NCBI RefSeq assembly: GCF_047219225.1
Contig: NZ_CP178208.1
Coordinates: 2,666,001-2,730,000, forward strand
From: IMCC45349 sp047219225
GTDB taxonomy: Bacteria; Bacteroidota; Bacteroidia; Flavobacteriales; Flavobacteriaceae
Direction of reading: 5' to 3'
Length of the DNA: 64,000 nucleotides
The notes under the pieces: generated by a model
The model's input: only the letters and a program-made list of their open reading frames with translations
Told to the model about the DNA's origin: nothing
Databases searched by the model: none
Shown here: piece by piece, positions 37,094-46,065 of the stretch
Position numbering within the stretch: the first letter of the stretch is position 1
Layout of the letters: every line of letters begins with the position of its first letter
Translations under genes and position numbers: made by a program

Positions 37094-37621
37094 ATGAAAT
37101 TATTAGGAATAGGTTCGAGAATTGACCATGCAGAATTTGGTAAAGGGGTAGTTACAAACGTAACGTCTAAGCATTATTGGGTAACGTTTATTGACAATGG
37201 ATTAGAAACGATAGATTTGGACAGTGAATTTGAAGTTATTGAAGCTGCCGAAGATGAAGTAGATACTGTAAGTTTATTTGAAGTAGAAAGTAGTTTAGTG
37301 AATATATTGAAGAAGTGGAGTGATGCTTCTGAAGTAGTACATATAGCAGATAAATGGAAAGGTGGTCAATTAATTTTAGAGCCAGCAGATACTAATTTAC
37401 AATCTAAGGCAATGCCAATTAATACGTTTTTTCATAAAATAACAATGGTGAGAGATAGACTGCGTGTGATGGAGCAAAAAATTAACTCTAGTAAAAATCT
37501 TGATGAGCAAGAAAAGATAGACTTGCAACAATATATAACACGTAGTTATGGAAGTTTAACCTCTTTTAATGTGTTGTTTAAAATTAAAGAACAGCAGTTT
37601 AAAGGGCAGAGTAGTAGGTAG
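37094..37621 (+). CDS. Conserved hypothetical protein with SH3-like N-terminus
   Basis: A 175-residue soluble protein. The first about 45 residues (MKLLGIGSRIDHAEFGKGVV, then YWVTFIDNGLETIDLDSEFE) resemble the small SH3/Tudor-like segment also seen at the C-terminus of UvrD/PcrA. The rest is helical and charged, ending with a segment around SYGSLTSFNVLFKIKEQQF. No function is known to me. The ATG at 37094 is preferred to 37037 because the latter adds a non-conserved hydrophobic stretch. It is divergent from uvrA and about 47 bases ahead of the cassette-like gene. Confidence 0.7.
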   Translation: MKLLGIGSRIDHAEFGKGVVTNVTSKHYWVTFIDNGLETIDLDSEFEVIEAAEDEVDTVSLFEVESSLVNILKKWSDASEVVHIADKWKGGQLILEPADTNLQSKAMPINTFFHKITMVRDRLRVMEQKINSSKNLDEQEKIDLQQYITRSYGSLTSFNVLFKIKEQQFKGQSSR

Positions 37622-37667
37622 TTTGCTGTTGTCATACCGAACGTTGGCAAGCATATCAAAAAACATA

Positions 37668-38258
37668 ATGAAAAAAATAATTAGCATTTTAAATCTGATT
37701 CTATTTTTTAGCATCAGTTATGGACAAAATCAGTTGACACTTCCAGAATTTGAATCTTTATGTGATTCTTCAGGATTGCAATTCACTATGCCAGAAGGTT
37801 ATAAAATCATAGATATAAAAGAAAATCGTGATTTAGGGTATTCATTCGCTGTAATAAACTCTGATTCAACAATGGAAATTAGATATACGATTTGGTCATT
37901 AAAACCTGCACTCAAACAGTATGAAGAATCGCTTAAAGACAGTAATTTAACGATGATTCCTCCAAATAATATTTATAAAGGAAGAATTCAAGCAAATGTA
38001 TTAAATATGACAGGAGGACAAATGTATAATATTGGACCTTTTCCTCCACAAGCAGTAAAGAAGGAATTTAATGCTGATGCAGGTGGATCATGTTTTTTTG
38101 AATTCAATTGCGAATTTGGTAAAGGTTATAAATACGGTCAGTTTATGTACTTGCATAAAGATGATACTGCTGACGTAATTGTGACATTTATGAGTAACAA
38201 TAAAGAAATACACTCTGACTTAATGATGGTCGGATTTCACTCATTGAAATTTAAATAA
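37668..38258 (+). CDS. Secreted hypothetical protein, cassette-borne
   Basis: I do not recognise this 196-residue protein. It has a Sec signal peptide (about 1-19, ending SISYGQ) and a mature domain with mixed strands (GYSFAVINSDSTMEIRYTIW, then GQFMYLHKDDTADVIVTFMS), probably periplasmic. The ATG at 37668 sits at the start of the signal peptide. The gene is bracketed by GTTGGCAAG (37643-37651) and its inverse CTTGCCAAC (38265-38273). It carries the same kind of structured 3' sequence as the gene at 7224-8273, so it looks like a mobile gene cassette. Confidence 0.65.
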   Translation: MKKIISILNLILFFSISYGQNQLTLPEFESLCDSSGLQFTMPEGYKIIDIKENRDLGYSFAVINSDSTMEIRYTIWSLKPALKQYEESLKDSNLTMIPPNNIYKGRIQANVLNMTGGQMYNIGPFPPQAVKKEFNADAGGSCFFEFNCEFGKGYKYGQFMYLHKDDTADVIVTFMSNNKEIHSDLMMVGFHSLKFK

Positions 38259-38264
38259 ATACGA

Positions 38265-38419
38265 CTTGCCAACAATGTCTACATTTCATTGCTTCTGATT
38301 TTCCTTTCGGAAAATCCTCGTGCTGAATTATTGCTTATTTTTTTTTACCCAAATTAGTAACCCAAACCACGCAACATACACGAACCGTTAGTGAGGAATC
38401 TCATCATGTGAGATTTCTC
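38265..38419 (+). repeat. Cassette-end (attC-like) sequence behind the 196-aa gene
   Basis: The order of words is CCAACAATGTC, ATTGCTTC, a hairpin (GATTTTCC-TTTC-GGAAAATC), CCTCGT, then CACGCAACATACACGAACCGTTAG. This parallels the sequence at 7078-7223 on the other strand. Left of the gene, CATACCGAACGTTGG (37633-37647) repeats the outer end. The last 27 bases (38393-38419) form an almost perfect palindrome of GAGGAATCTCA / TGAGATTTCTC, which may act as a terminator. The cassette reading is inference. Confidence 0.5.
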
Positions 38420-38463
38420 AAGCTTTATACTTCGCTTTTTTGAAATAACAAGTGTCTATAAAA

Positions 38464-38835
38464 TTATTTTTTAGAGAAATACGCTTTTTTGATAAGTAGG
38501 TAGTAAACTACTATTGGGATGATTACGCATATAATAACAGATGATGCTATATAATCAAGTCCTAAAAGCTTAAAACCTCTTAAGAAGTTTGCTGATTTGT
38601 CAAATAACCAATTTGAGAAGCTTGAGAAGTCATTTATAAGCAATAATGTTATGATAATTATTGTGCTAAAGCCTATTTTTAAATAATGCTTATCTATTAT
38701 TTTATCAATTAATAGTGCCCATGAAAATGGGATAATAATAAACCATACGATAATATTGATTTCTTTATAGCTAAAGCCTGTGAGGCTAGACAACCACATT
38801 AAAACATCATAGGTGAATTTGAATATTTTTTGCAT
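38464..38835 (-). CDS. Small integral membrane protein, unknown
   Basis: A 123-residue protein with three or four hydrophobic helices (about 28-42, 51-66 and 93-115), a lysine-rich C-terminus (IKKAYFSKK) and no recognisable motif. It lies 14 bases behind the 405-residue gene on the same strand and is probably the last gene of the ggt-containing operon. I cannot assign a function. Confidence 0.6.
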   Translation of the reverse strand: MQKIFKFTYDVLMWLSSLTGFSYKEINIIVWFIIIPFSWALLIDKIIDKHYLKIGFSTIIIITLLLINDFSSFSNWLFDKSANFLRGFKLLGLDYIASSVIICVIIPIVVYYLLIKKAYFSKK

Positions 38836-38849
38836 TAAGTAGTAGATTG

Positions 38850-40067
38850 TTATTGGAGAAAGTCTTCTACTTTAAATAAATATTCAATATCTTTTAGATT
38901 CATGATATGTAAAGAACTCTTAATGTTATCACATGCAGCTGTAATTTCATAAGTTATTTGAAATTCTATTTCATTATTCTCATTAAATGATATTTCCATT
39001 TCATCTATTGTATGATATTTTATTTTAATTAGGTTTAAACACTCTTTTAGTTCTGGAGTCCTTGATAGTTGTTCATAATGTGCTTTGGATTCATCATTAA
39101 TCATTTGTTCAATTGATTTAATATTTGAATTAAACATTTGAGAGTTATTTATTTTAGTTTTTTCACCATTTTCATATTTATATAACTCATGTTTCCAATA
39201 ATATTTACTAGTATAATTTGGTGACCCAATTGTAGTAGATTCAAAGTTGTTAAATCTGCAATTTTTTATAATTATAGGAAAGTCTATTAGTTCTGGGTTG
39301 TCATTTTTAATTTCCTTTGTTCCACATTTAGTTTTAATAGAGCTATAATTTGATTTTATCCCTTTAACCTCTCCCATTTCCAAACCTAAAAACAAGAGTT
39401 TATGAAAGGTTGGTAATTGTGCACCACTTTCGGTAGTTATCCAATCGCTCCAAGAAGCTTCAAGTCCATTAATTGGTAGTATAGAAACCCACATTTGGTA
39501 ATGTGTAGGTTTACCATTATCGTCAAAATGCCATAGGTAGGAATCTCCAGGAGTAGAACCTCCAGACGTATATGTAATTAACAATGCTTGTTTGTTGTCT
39601 TTAGTAGTTACTATACGACGCTCAACACCTTCATTAAATACTTTATATGGCGCTACCAACCAAAACGAATCGTTGTTAAAGTAATCGGTTGCTTTTTGTA
39701 TTGTTTCGGTTGCTTGCTCACCATTTAGCAAAGTTTCACCATGGTAAGCTTTACTTTCGGAGGTGTCGTTTAAAAATAAATCGACGCTGTAATTTTTCCA
39801 ATAGACTTCGCATCTGTTTTCACTTTTATACCATTTGTAGTGATGCCTATTTTTAAAAGTCCACTCCAAATAATCGGTTGCTTTATAGGCATCATGATTT
39901 AGGATGTTTAACATTCTAGTTGCTAATACATCAGCAGCTGCTCCTTGTTCGCCAACAGGTAAATCTTCGTTATATTTAAAGTATAAAAATCCAAAGAAAA
40001 GCAGGCTAGGTAAAGTGAAAAAGACAATTACACCTCCAATAATTTTTAAAATACGTTTTAGTTTCAT
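38850..40067 (-). CDS. Membrane-anchored hypothetical protein
   Basis: A 405-residue protein with one N-terminal membrane helix (about residues 10-30) and a long extracytoplasmic part. Residues about 40-250 are rich in Trp and Tyr (TDYLEWTFKNRHHYKWYKSE, DSYLWHFDDNGKPTHYQMWV), like a conserved flavobacterial hypothetical protein. The last about 150 residues are a less Trp-rich, Asn/Lys/Glu-rich segment with a few cysteines and could be a second domain. The start overlaps the DNA alkylation repair gene's end by 4 bases (ATGA), which supports translational coupling. No function is known to me. Confidence 0.65.
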   Translation of the reverse strand: MKLKRILKIIGGVIVFFTLPSLLFFGFLYFKYNEDLPVGEQGAAADVLATRMLNILNHDAYKATDYLEWTFKNRHHYKWYKSENRCEVYWKNYSVDLFLNDTSESKAYHGETLLNGEQATETIQKATDYFNNDSFWLVAPYKVFNEGVERRIVTTKDNKQALLITYTSGGSTPGDSYLWHFDDNGKPTHYQMWVSILPINGLEASWSDWITTESGAQLPTFHKLLFLGLEMGEVKGIKSNYSSIKTKCGTKEIKNDNPELIDFPIIIKNCRFNNFESTTIGSPNYTSKYYWKHELYKYENGEKTKINNSQMFNSNIKSIEQMINDESKAHYEQLSRTPELKECLNLIKIKYHTIDEMEISFNENNEIEFQITYEITAACDNIKSSLHIMNLKDIEYLFKVEDFLQ

Positions 40068-40738
40068 TTTATAATATTTCTTATGGCTTCTTTTGTGCTT
40101 AACGGTTTAAACGTATTAGCATTTACAAAATTTAAAACAGCTTCTGGATTTGTTTTTCCGTATTCACGTAATGTCCAACCAATGGCTTTTTGAATAAAGA
40201 ACTCATCAGATTTACTATGTTTTAAGCATTGTGCAAATAACAATTTTTCATTGGTTTTTGTTTTATATCCTAACTGAAAAATAATGGCACTCCTATTTAA
40301 CCACATATTATCACTATTTGAAAATTTAGAAATAATAGTATCGGTTTTCTCAGGAAAAGTTAATAAGTAACGACCTAAAATTTGCTTAGCTATAAAATCA
40401 ACAGTGTCCCACCATGAGTGTGTGGTAATTAGTTTTTCAATAAGCTGAATATCTTCTTCTTGATAGGATTTACGTAAGTGTTTTTCAAAAATTTCTTGAG
40501 CGCATAAATGAAATTCACGTTCTTTTAAGCTGTACAAATTAAATGTAATAGCTCTTATGTTTTCTTTTACTTCAATTTTATGATTGTCAAGCGCTTGTTT
40601 TAAGAGCTCACGTCTTGGTGTGGTTTTTATACCAAAATATACAAACTTACCTCTCATATATTCTGACATATGATGCGCATTTTCGGCATTTTTATGTACC
40701 AAAAATAAGTTTGTTAATTCTTCAGTAAATGTTTTCAT
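40064..40738 (-). CDS. DNA alkylation repair protein (AlkD-like)
   Basis: A 224-residue HEAT-like repeat protein of the AlkD/AlkC group, which excises bulky alkylated bases such as N3- and N7-alkylpurines. Features seen are MRGKFVYFGIKTTPRRELLK near 28-47, a THSWWDTVDFIA segment, and IQKAIGWTLREYGKTNPEAV near 182-201. The Trp and Asp/Arg in these blocks fit the DNA-binding channel of AlkD. Context: 3 bases after ggt and overlapping the next gene by 4 bases. Confidence 0.88.
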   Translation of the reverse strand: MKTFTEELTNLFLVHKNAENAHHMSEYMRGKFVYFGIKTTPRRELLKQALDNHKIEVKENIRAITFNLYSLKEREFHLCAQEIFEKHLRKSYQEEDIQLIEKLITTHSWWDTVDFIAKQILGRYLLTFPEKTDTIISKFSNSDNMWLNRSAIIFQLGYKTKTNEKLLFAQCLKHSKSDEFFIQKAIGWTLREYGKTNPEAVLNFVNANTFKPLSTKEAIRNIIK

Positions 40739-40741
40739 AAT

Positions 40742-42445
40742 TTAATAACCTACAGCAGTATCATCGCCACGTCTATCGGCACCACCTTCAAGTTTTCCGT
40801 TAGGTAGTACTAATACACCATCAACTTTTCCAATTACAGGAGCATCTTCCTCGTTAATTTTATAACCTAATGCTTCTAATTGATATATCAACTCCTTGTC
40901 AAATGAGTTTGGTTCCATTTTAATTTCGTCAGGTAACCATTGGTGATGAAAACGAGGTGCATCCACAGCTTGTTGCATAGTCATTTTATATTCGTGTACA
41001 TTTAATATGGTTTGAAGTACAGATGTAATAATGGTTGAGCCTCCAGGAGTACCAACGCTCATTAATAATTTACCATCTTTTTCAACAATTGTTGGTGTCA
41101 TGGAGCTTAGCATGCGCTTTTCTGGGACAATGCTATTGGCTTCGGCACCAATAAGTCCAAACATATTTGGTACACCCGGTTTACTACTAAAATCATCCAT
41201 TTCGTTATTTAAAAAGAAACCTAAATCTGAACAGTATAATTTAGATCCAAAAGCACCATTTAAAGTTGTAGTTACTGATACGCTATTACCAAAGCTATCT
41301 ACTATGGAGAAATGTGTGGTTTCGTTACTTTCAATAACATCTACTTTTCCATGAGAGACTTCGCTAGATAGTGTTGCTTTTTCAAAAGAAAAGTTAGACA
41401 TTCTATCGTAAGAATAATTTTTGCTAATAAGTTCATCACCTGGAACATTTACAAAATCTGGGTCACCTAAATAAAAACTCCTGTCTGCATAAGCACGACG
41501 TTCGGCTTCAGTAATTACTTGAATCGCTTTTACAGAGTTATGACCATATTCTTGTAAGTCGTATGGTTCAATCATTTTTAATATTTGTGCTAAACAAATG
41601 CCACCGCTTGAAGGAGGTGCCATTGAAATAATTTTTAAATCATCGTATTCAAAAGTTACAGGAGTACGCCATTTAGCTTCGTATCTATTAAGGTCTTCCA
41701 TAGTAATGATACCTCCATTATCTTGCATGAAGTTTACTAAACGTTGCGCTGTTTCACCTTTGTAAAATTCATCTTTTCCATTTTTTAGAATGCGCTCTAA
41801 TGTTTTGGCTAAAGCGGGATATTTAATTGTGTCTTTAGCTTTCCATATGCTATCAAAAAGAATAGGGTTTTTATTAGCTTTTAAAAAGGATTCTTGGTGT
41901 TTTTTAATACGTTCTTCTTGTTTTTTTGTTATAACAATACCTTTATAAGCTAAATCAATTACTGGTTGTATAATATCTTCAATAGGTAAGCTACCAAATT
42001 TCTCGTGTGTTGCAAATACACCAGCAACAGATCCTGGAACACCAACTGCCATAGCACCTAAAGTACTTTTGTCTGGAATTACTTTTCCTAAAGAATCTAA
42101 GTACATGTTTTTTGTTGCAGCAAGAGGTGCTTTTTCTCTAAAATCCAAAGCGCCAATTTCGCCATTACTGGTTCGGTAAACCATAAAACCACCACCACCT
42201 AGGTTTCCAGCATAAGGATAAGCTACTGCAAGTGCTAGTTCGGTTGCAGCCATTGCATCAAAAGCATTGCCTCCTTTTTTTAGTATCTCTGTTCCAATTT
42301 TTGAAGCTTCTTCACGCGCAGAAACTACCATAGCATTTTCAACTATAAGTCCACGTTTGGTTTCATCAGTAGTATAAGTTTTTGCTGTTTTTTTACAAGC
42401 GACTAAGAAGATAAGTCCACAAGTGAATAGTAGTAGCTTTTTCAT
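40742..42445 (-). CDS. ggt: Gamma-glutamyltransferase, lipoprotein form
   Basis: GGT cleaves the gamma-glutamyl bond of glutathione and related peptides in the periplasm. The 567-residue precursor has lipobox LVAC (Cys17), so it is probably outer-membrane attached. The autocatalytic cleavage site is before Thr377 in NETTHFSIVD (374-383). Active-site blocks NLGGGGFMVY (81-90) and PPSSGGICLAQILKMIE (277-293) are present, as is the late GTPGGSTIITSVLQ segment. It follows the acyl-carrier-protein phosphodiesterase gene by 11 bases. Confidence 0.95.
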   Translation of the reverse strand: MKKLLLFTCGLIFLVACKKTAKTYTTDETKRGLIVENAMVVSAREEASKIGTEILKKGGNAFDAMAATELALAVAYPYAGNLGGGGFMVYRTSNGEIGALDFREKAPLAATKNMYLDSLGKVIPDKSTLGAMAVGVPGSVAGVFATHEKFGSLPIEDIIQPVIDLAYKGIVITKKQEERIKKHQESFLKANKNPILFDSIWKAKDTIKYPALAKTLERILKNGKDEFYKGETAQRLVNFMQDNGGIITMEDLNRYEAKWRTPVTFEYDDLKIISMAPPSSGGICLAQILKMIEPYDLQEYGHNSVKAIQVITEAERRAYADRSFYLGDPDFVNVPGDELISKNYSYDRMSNFSFEKATLSSEVSHGKVDVIESNETTHFSIVDSFGNSVSVTTTLNGAFGSKLYCSDLGFFLNNEMDDFSSKPGVPNMFGLIGAEANSIVPEKRMLSSMTPTIVEKDGKLLMSVGTPGGSTIITSVLQTILNVHEYKMTMQQAVDAPRFHHQWLPDEIKMEPNSFDKELIYQLEALGYKINEEDAPVIGKVDGVLVLPNGKLEGGADRRGDDTAVGY

Positions 42446-42456
42446 AAATGGATGGT

Positions 42457-43053
42457 TTATAGTTGTGAAGATAATATTTTTAATTTTTCTTTTGAAAAAG
42501 CAATTAACTCATCAAAATACGAAGTAAACTCATCTTCAAATTCTTCATAAAAATCTTCTAACTCCTTAACTGCAAGGTTCATTCTAGATTTATTCTTAGT
42601 ACGTCTGTTCATACCTTCAAGTACTTTTGCAATACCATCAATAGAGGCATAACTCAATAGCCAGTTACCACTTATCATATAAGGCATCATGTGTTTAATG
42701 CGATCTGGTAATATTTCAAAATTATCTTCTAATGAATAATAAAATTCATCAACATATTCGGCTAATGGTATATTAGAATAATTAGCCCAATTTTTAGCTA
42801 AGAAGTGATCGTATAAAATATCTACTATAACACCAGAATAATGCCCGTAATTTTCATGTAAGCGTTTGGTGCTTTTTCTTACTGTGGGATGCGCATCAGT
42901 GAAGGTGTCTATTTCACGATGAAGTAGAATACCTATTTGCATGTCTTTAGGGTATTCTGTATATGATTTTCCCTTAATGCCATCAGCAATAAAATTGCCA
43001 ATTGTAACCATTTTATTATCTCCTGAAAGGTATACGTGAGCCAAATAATTCAT
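42457..43053 (-). CDS. Acyl carrier protein phosphodiesterase (AcpH-like)
   Basis: A 198-residue protein of the DUF479/AcpH family, which removes 4'-phosphopantetheine from acyl carrier protein. The typical start MNYLAHVYLSGDNKMVTIGN, the block DGIKG, and GILLHREIDTFTDAHPTVRK are present with the HD-type metal ligands. GVIVDILYDHFLAKNW follows. It is the first gene of a minus-strand run (AcpH, ggt, AlkD-like, two membrane proteins) and is divergent from glmM. Confidence 0.85.
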   Translation of the reverse strand: MNYLAHVYLSGDNKMVTIGNFIADGIKGKSYTEYPKDMQIGILLHREIDTFTDAHPTVRKSTKRLHENYGHYSGVIVDILYDHFLAKNWANYSNIPLAEYVDEFYYSLEDNFEILPDRIKHMMPYMISGNWLLSYASIDGIAKVLEGMNRRTKNKSRMNLAVKELEDFYEEFEDEFTSYFDELIAFSKEKLKILSSQL

Positions 43054-43112
43054 TGGTGTAATTTACAAATTAAGTTGCATACTTTTGTGCCTATTTTTAG
43101 GATATAGAATTG

Positions 43113-43120
43113 TATATTTG
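43113..43120 (+). promoter_or_regulatory. Candidate -7 box of glmM
   Basis: TATATTTG fits TAnnTTTG and lies 23 bases before the glmM ATG. A TTTTG at 43083-43087 is the nearest -33-like word, but the spacing of 25 bases is longer than usual, so this is tentative. Confidence 0.4.
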
Positions 43121-43143
43121 TTTGCGAAAATTTAAAAAATACT

Positions 43144-44532
43144 ATGACACTTATAAAATCAATTTCAGGAATTCGAGGTACTATTGGAGGACAAGTTGGC
43201 GATAATCTAACGCCAATAGATGCTGTTAAATTTGCTTCGGCTTATGGTACGTGGATAAAACAACAACGCAATAAAGAAAATTATAGAGTTGTTGTTGGTA
43301 GAGATGCAAGAATTTCGGGAGAAATGATTCAAAGTTTAGTGATGAATACCTTAGTAGGATTAGGTATTCATGTAATAGATTTAGGATTATCTACTACACC
43401 AACAGTTGAGGTTGCAGTGCCATTAGAACATGCAGATGGAGGTATTATTTTAACTGCAAGTCATAATCCAAAACAATGGAATGCATTAAAGCTTTTAAAT
43501 GCTAAAGGTGAATTTTTAAATGCTGCTGAAGGACAGAAAATATTAGACATTGCTGATTCTGACGCAATGGATTTTGCTGATGTAGATAGTTTAGGAAAAA
43601 TAACTGTTAATGATGCTTATATCGATATTCATATTGATGAGGTTTTAAAATTACAATATGTAAATGCTAAGGCTATTGCTGATTGTAATTTTAAAGTAGT
43701 GGTTGATGGTGTTAACTCAACTGGAGGAATAGCTATTCCTAGACTTTTAGAACGTTTGGGTGTTGAGGCAGTAGAGTTATATTGTGAGCCAAATGGACAT
43801 TTTCCGCATAATCCAGAACCTTTAAAAGAGCATCTAACAGATTTATCTGAAATGGTAGTTAAGGAGCATGCCGATTTTGGTATTGTTGTAGACCCAGATG
43901 TCGACAGATTAGCATTCATGGACGAAACAGGAGAGATGTTTGGAGAAGAGTATACTTTAGTGGCTTGTGCAGATTATGTGTTAAGCCAAGAAAAAGGAAA
44001 TACTGTAAGTAATATGAGTTCTTCTAGAGCTTTACGCGATGTAACCGAAAAGCATGGAGCTACTTATCAAGCAAGTGCGGTTGGAGAGGTGAATGTTGTA
44101 GAAATGATGAAACAAAACAAAGCTATTATTGGAGGAGAAGGTAATGGAGGAATTATTTATCCAGAGTTACATTATGGTAGAGACTCGTTAGTAGGTGTTG
44201 CTTTATTTTTAAGCTTATTAGCTGAAAAGAAAATGAATGTAAGTGCCTTAAGAGCGAGTTATCCTAGTTACTTTATGAGCAAGAAAAAAATTCAATTAAC
44301 ACCTAGCTTGGACGTAGATGGAATATTGAAGGCTATGGAAGCGAAGTATGCTAATGAAGATATTACTACTATTGATGGTGTGAAAATTGACTTTGCAGAA
44401 AATTGGGTACACTTACGTAAAAGTAATACAGAACCAATTATTAGAATTTATACTGAAGCTAAATCGCAAGAGATTGCTGATAACTTAGCTAATAAGATTA
44501 TTTCAGAAATAAAAGAAATAGCGAATATTTAG
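43144..44532 (+). CDS. glmM: Phosphoglucosamine mutase
   Basis: GlmM converts glucosamine-6-phosphate to glucosamine-1-phosphate for peptidoglycan and LPS precursors. The 462-residue enzyme has the phosphoserine loop TASHNP with Ser106 (104-109), the metal-binding loop DPDVDRLAF and a late phosphate-binding RKSNTEPIIRIYTEA. It belongs to the alpha-D-phosphohexomutase family. GlmM is chosen over phosphomannomutase by overall length and family look, so a phosphomannomutase role is not excluded. The aminotransferase gene follows 27 bases later. Confidence 0.9.
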   Translation: MTLIKSISGIRGTIGGQVGDNLTPIDAVKFASAYGTWIKQQRNKENYRVVVGRDARISGEMIQSLVMNTLVGLGIHVIDLGLSTTPTVEVAVPLEHADGGIILTASHNPKQWNALKLLNAKGEFLNAAEGQKILDIADSDAMDFADVDSLGKITVNDAYIDIHIDEVLKLQYVNAKAIADCNFKVVVDGVNSTGGIAIPRLLERLGVEAVELYCEPNGHFPHNPEPLKEHLTDLSEMVVKEHADFGIVVDPDVDRLAFMDETGEMFGEEYTLVACADYVLSQEKGNTVSNMSSSRALRDVTEKHGATYQASAVGEVNVVEMMKQNKAIIGGEGNGGIIYPELHYGRDSLVGVALFLSLLAEKKMNVSALRASYPSYFMSKKKIQLTPSLDVDGILKAMEAKYANEDITTIDGVKIDFAENWVHLRKSNTEPIIRIYTEAKSQEIADNLANKIISEIKEIANI

Positions 44533-44540
44533 TATTTTTG
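44533..44540 (+). promoter_or_regulatory. Candidate -7 box of the aminotransferase gene
   Basis: TATTTTTG starts at the base after the glmM stop codon and lies 19 bases before the next ATG. It matches TAnnTTTG, but I see no clear -33 TTG in the glmM coding end, so it may add to read-through from glmM. Confidence 0.35.
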
Positions 44541-44559
44541 CAAAATTAAACCTAAGAAG

Positions 44560-46056
44560 ATGTCTACAGTAGAAACTCAATATAAATCAGAATTAGAACA
44601 ATATTTCAAGCCATTTAGAGATAATATTATTGGTATAGATTTAGAATTTGAATCACCATATGGAACTCAAAAAATGGTGTATACTGATTGGACAGCTTCT
44701 GGTCGTTTGTATGGACCTATAGAAGATAAGATGGCTAAGGAGTTTGGTCCTTATGTAGCTAATACACATACTGAAACAACCGAATCAGGAACAGCTATGA
44801 CTTTAGCTTACCATAAAGCTAAGGATATTATCAAAGAGCACATTAATTGTAATGAAGATGATGTGTTAATTATGGCTGGAAATGGTATGACAGGAGTAGT
44901 CAATAAGTTTCAGCGTATTTTAGGTTTAAAAGTACCAGAGAATTTAGAAAAGTATACAGCTATTCCTGATGAAATAAGACCAGTGGTTTTTATAACACAT
45001 ATGGAGCACCACTCAAACCAAACATCTTGGTTAGAAACAATGGCCAAGGTAGAGGTTATTCCTCCTTGTGAAAAGGGATTGTTTTGTATGGATAATCTTA
45101 AAGCATTATTAGAAAAGTATAAAGATTGTACTTTAAAAATTGCATCAATTACAGGAGGATCTAATGTAACAGGAATTCAAACACCATGTCATGAAATTGC
45201 TAAGGTAATGCATCAACATGGAGGTGTTTGTTTTGTAGATTATGCTTGTGCAGCACCTTATGTAGATATTAATATGCATCCAGAAGATAAAGAAGCTTAT
45301 TTTGATGCAGTTTTCTTTTCTCCTCATAAATTTTTAGGTGGACCAGGAACTTCTGGTGTTTTAGCATTCAATAAGAAGTTATATAATAACATGATTCCTG
45401 ATTGTCCAGGTGGAGGAACTGTAAGTTGGACAAACCCTTGGGGAGAACATAAGTATTTTGATAATATTGAAGATAGGGAAGATGGAGGTACTCCAGGATT
45501 CTTACAAACTATTAGAACTGCACTGTCTATAAAGTTAAAAGAGCAAATGGGAGTTGATAAAATGTTAGAACGTGAACATGAAGTACTAGACCAGGTTTTT
45601 AATAGATTAGGTAATATTTCTAACATCAATATTTTAGCACCACATATAAAGTCAAGGTTAGGAGTTGTGTCTTTTTATATAGATGATTTACATTACAATT
45701 TAGGTGTCAAATTATTAAATGATAGGTTTGGAATTCAAACACGTGGAGGTTGTAGTTGTGCAGGTACATACGGACACTTTTTATTACACGTTGATCAAGA
45801 AACTTCTAACGAATTAACAAGCGAAATTTCTATTGGTGATTTAGCTAGAAAACCAGGTTGGATTCGTATGTCTATTCATCCTACTACAACATGTGAAGAG
45901 ATAGAATATGTTTGTGATAGTATTGCGCAGTTAGCCGAAAACCATGAGGAATGGGCTAAAGATTATGATTATGATAGATTTACTAATGAGTTTTCACATA
46001 AATCATTTTCTAATGCGCTAAGACATAAACGTGTAGAAAATTGGTTTGAGCTATAA
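44560..46056 (+). CDS. Class V PLP-dependent aminotransferase-fold enzyme
   Basis: A 498-residue fold-type I PLP enzyme of the SufS/CsdA class V group. The PLP lysine is Lys257 in FFSPHKFLGG. YTDWTASGRLYGPIE near the start, THMEHHSNQTSWLETM and VRTRGGCSCAG-like RGGCSCAGTYGH near 400 are visible. The last resembles the active-site Cys loop of cysteine desulfurases, but the protein is longer than SufS (about 400) and the substrate is unsure. It lies behind glmM; no iron-sulphur genes are adjacent. Confidence 0.85.
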   Translation: MSTVETQYKSELEQYFKPFRDNIIGIDLEFESPYGTQKMVYTDWTASGRLYGPIEDKMAKEFGPYVANTHTETTESGTAMTLAYHKAKDIIKEHINCNEDDVLIMAGNGMTGVVNKFQRILGLKVPENLEKYTAIPDEIRPVVFITHMEHHSNQTSWLETMAKVEVIPPCEKGLFCMDNLKALLEKYKDCTLKIASITGGSNVTGIQTPCHEIAKVMHQHGGVCFVDYACAAPYVDINMHPEDKEAYFDAVFFSPHKFLGGPGTSGVLAFNKKLYNNMIPDCPGGGTVSWTNPWGEHKYFDNIEDREDGGTPGFLQTIRTALSIKLKEQMGVDKMLEREHEVLDQVFNRLGNISNINILAPHIKSRLGVVSFYIDDLHYNLGVKLLNDRFGIQTRGGCSCAGTYGHFLLHVDQETSNELTSEISIGDLARKPGWIRMSIHPTTTCEEIEYVCDSIAQLAENHEEWAKDYDYDRFTNEFSHKSFSNALRHKRVENWFEL

Positions 46057-46065
46057 TTAAAGAGC

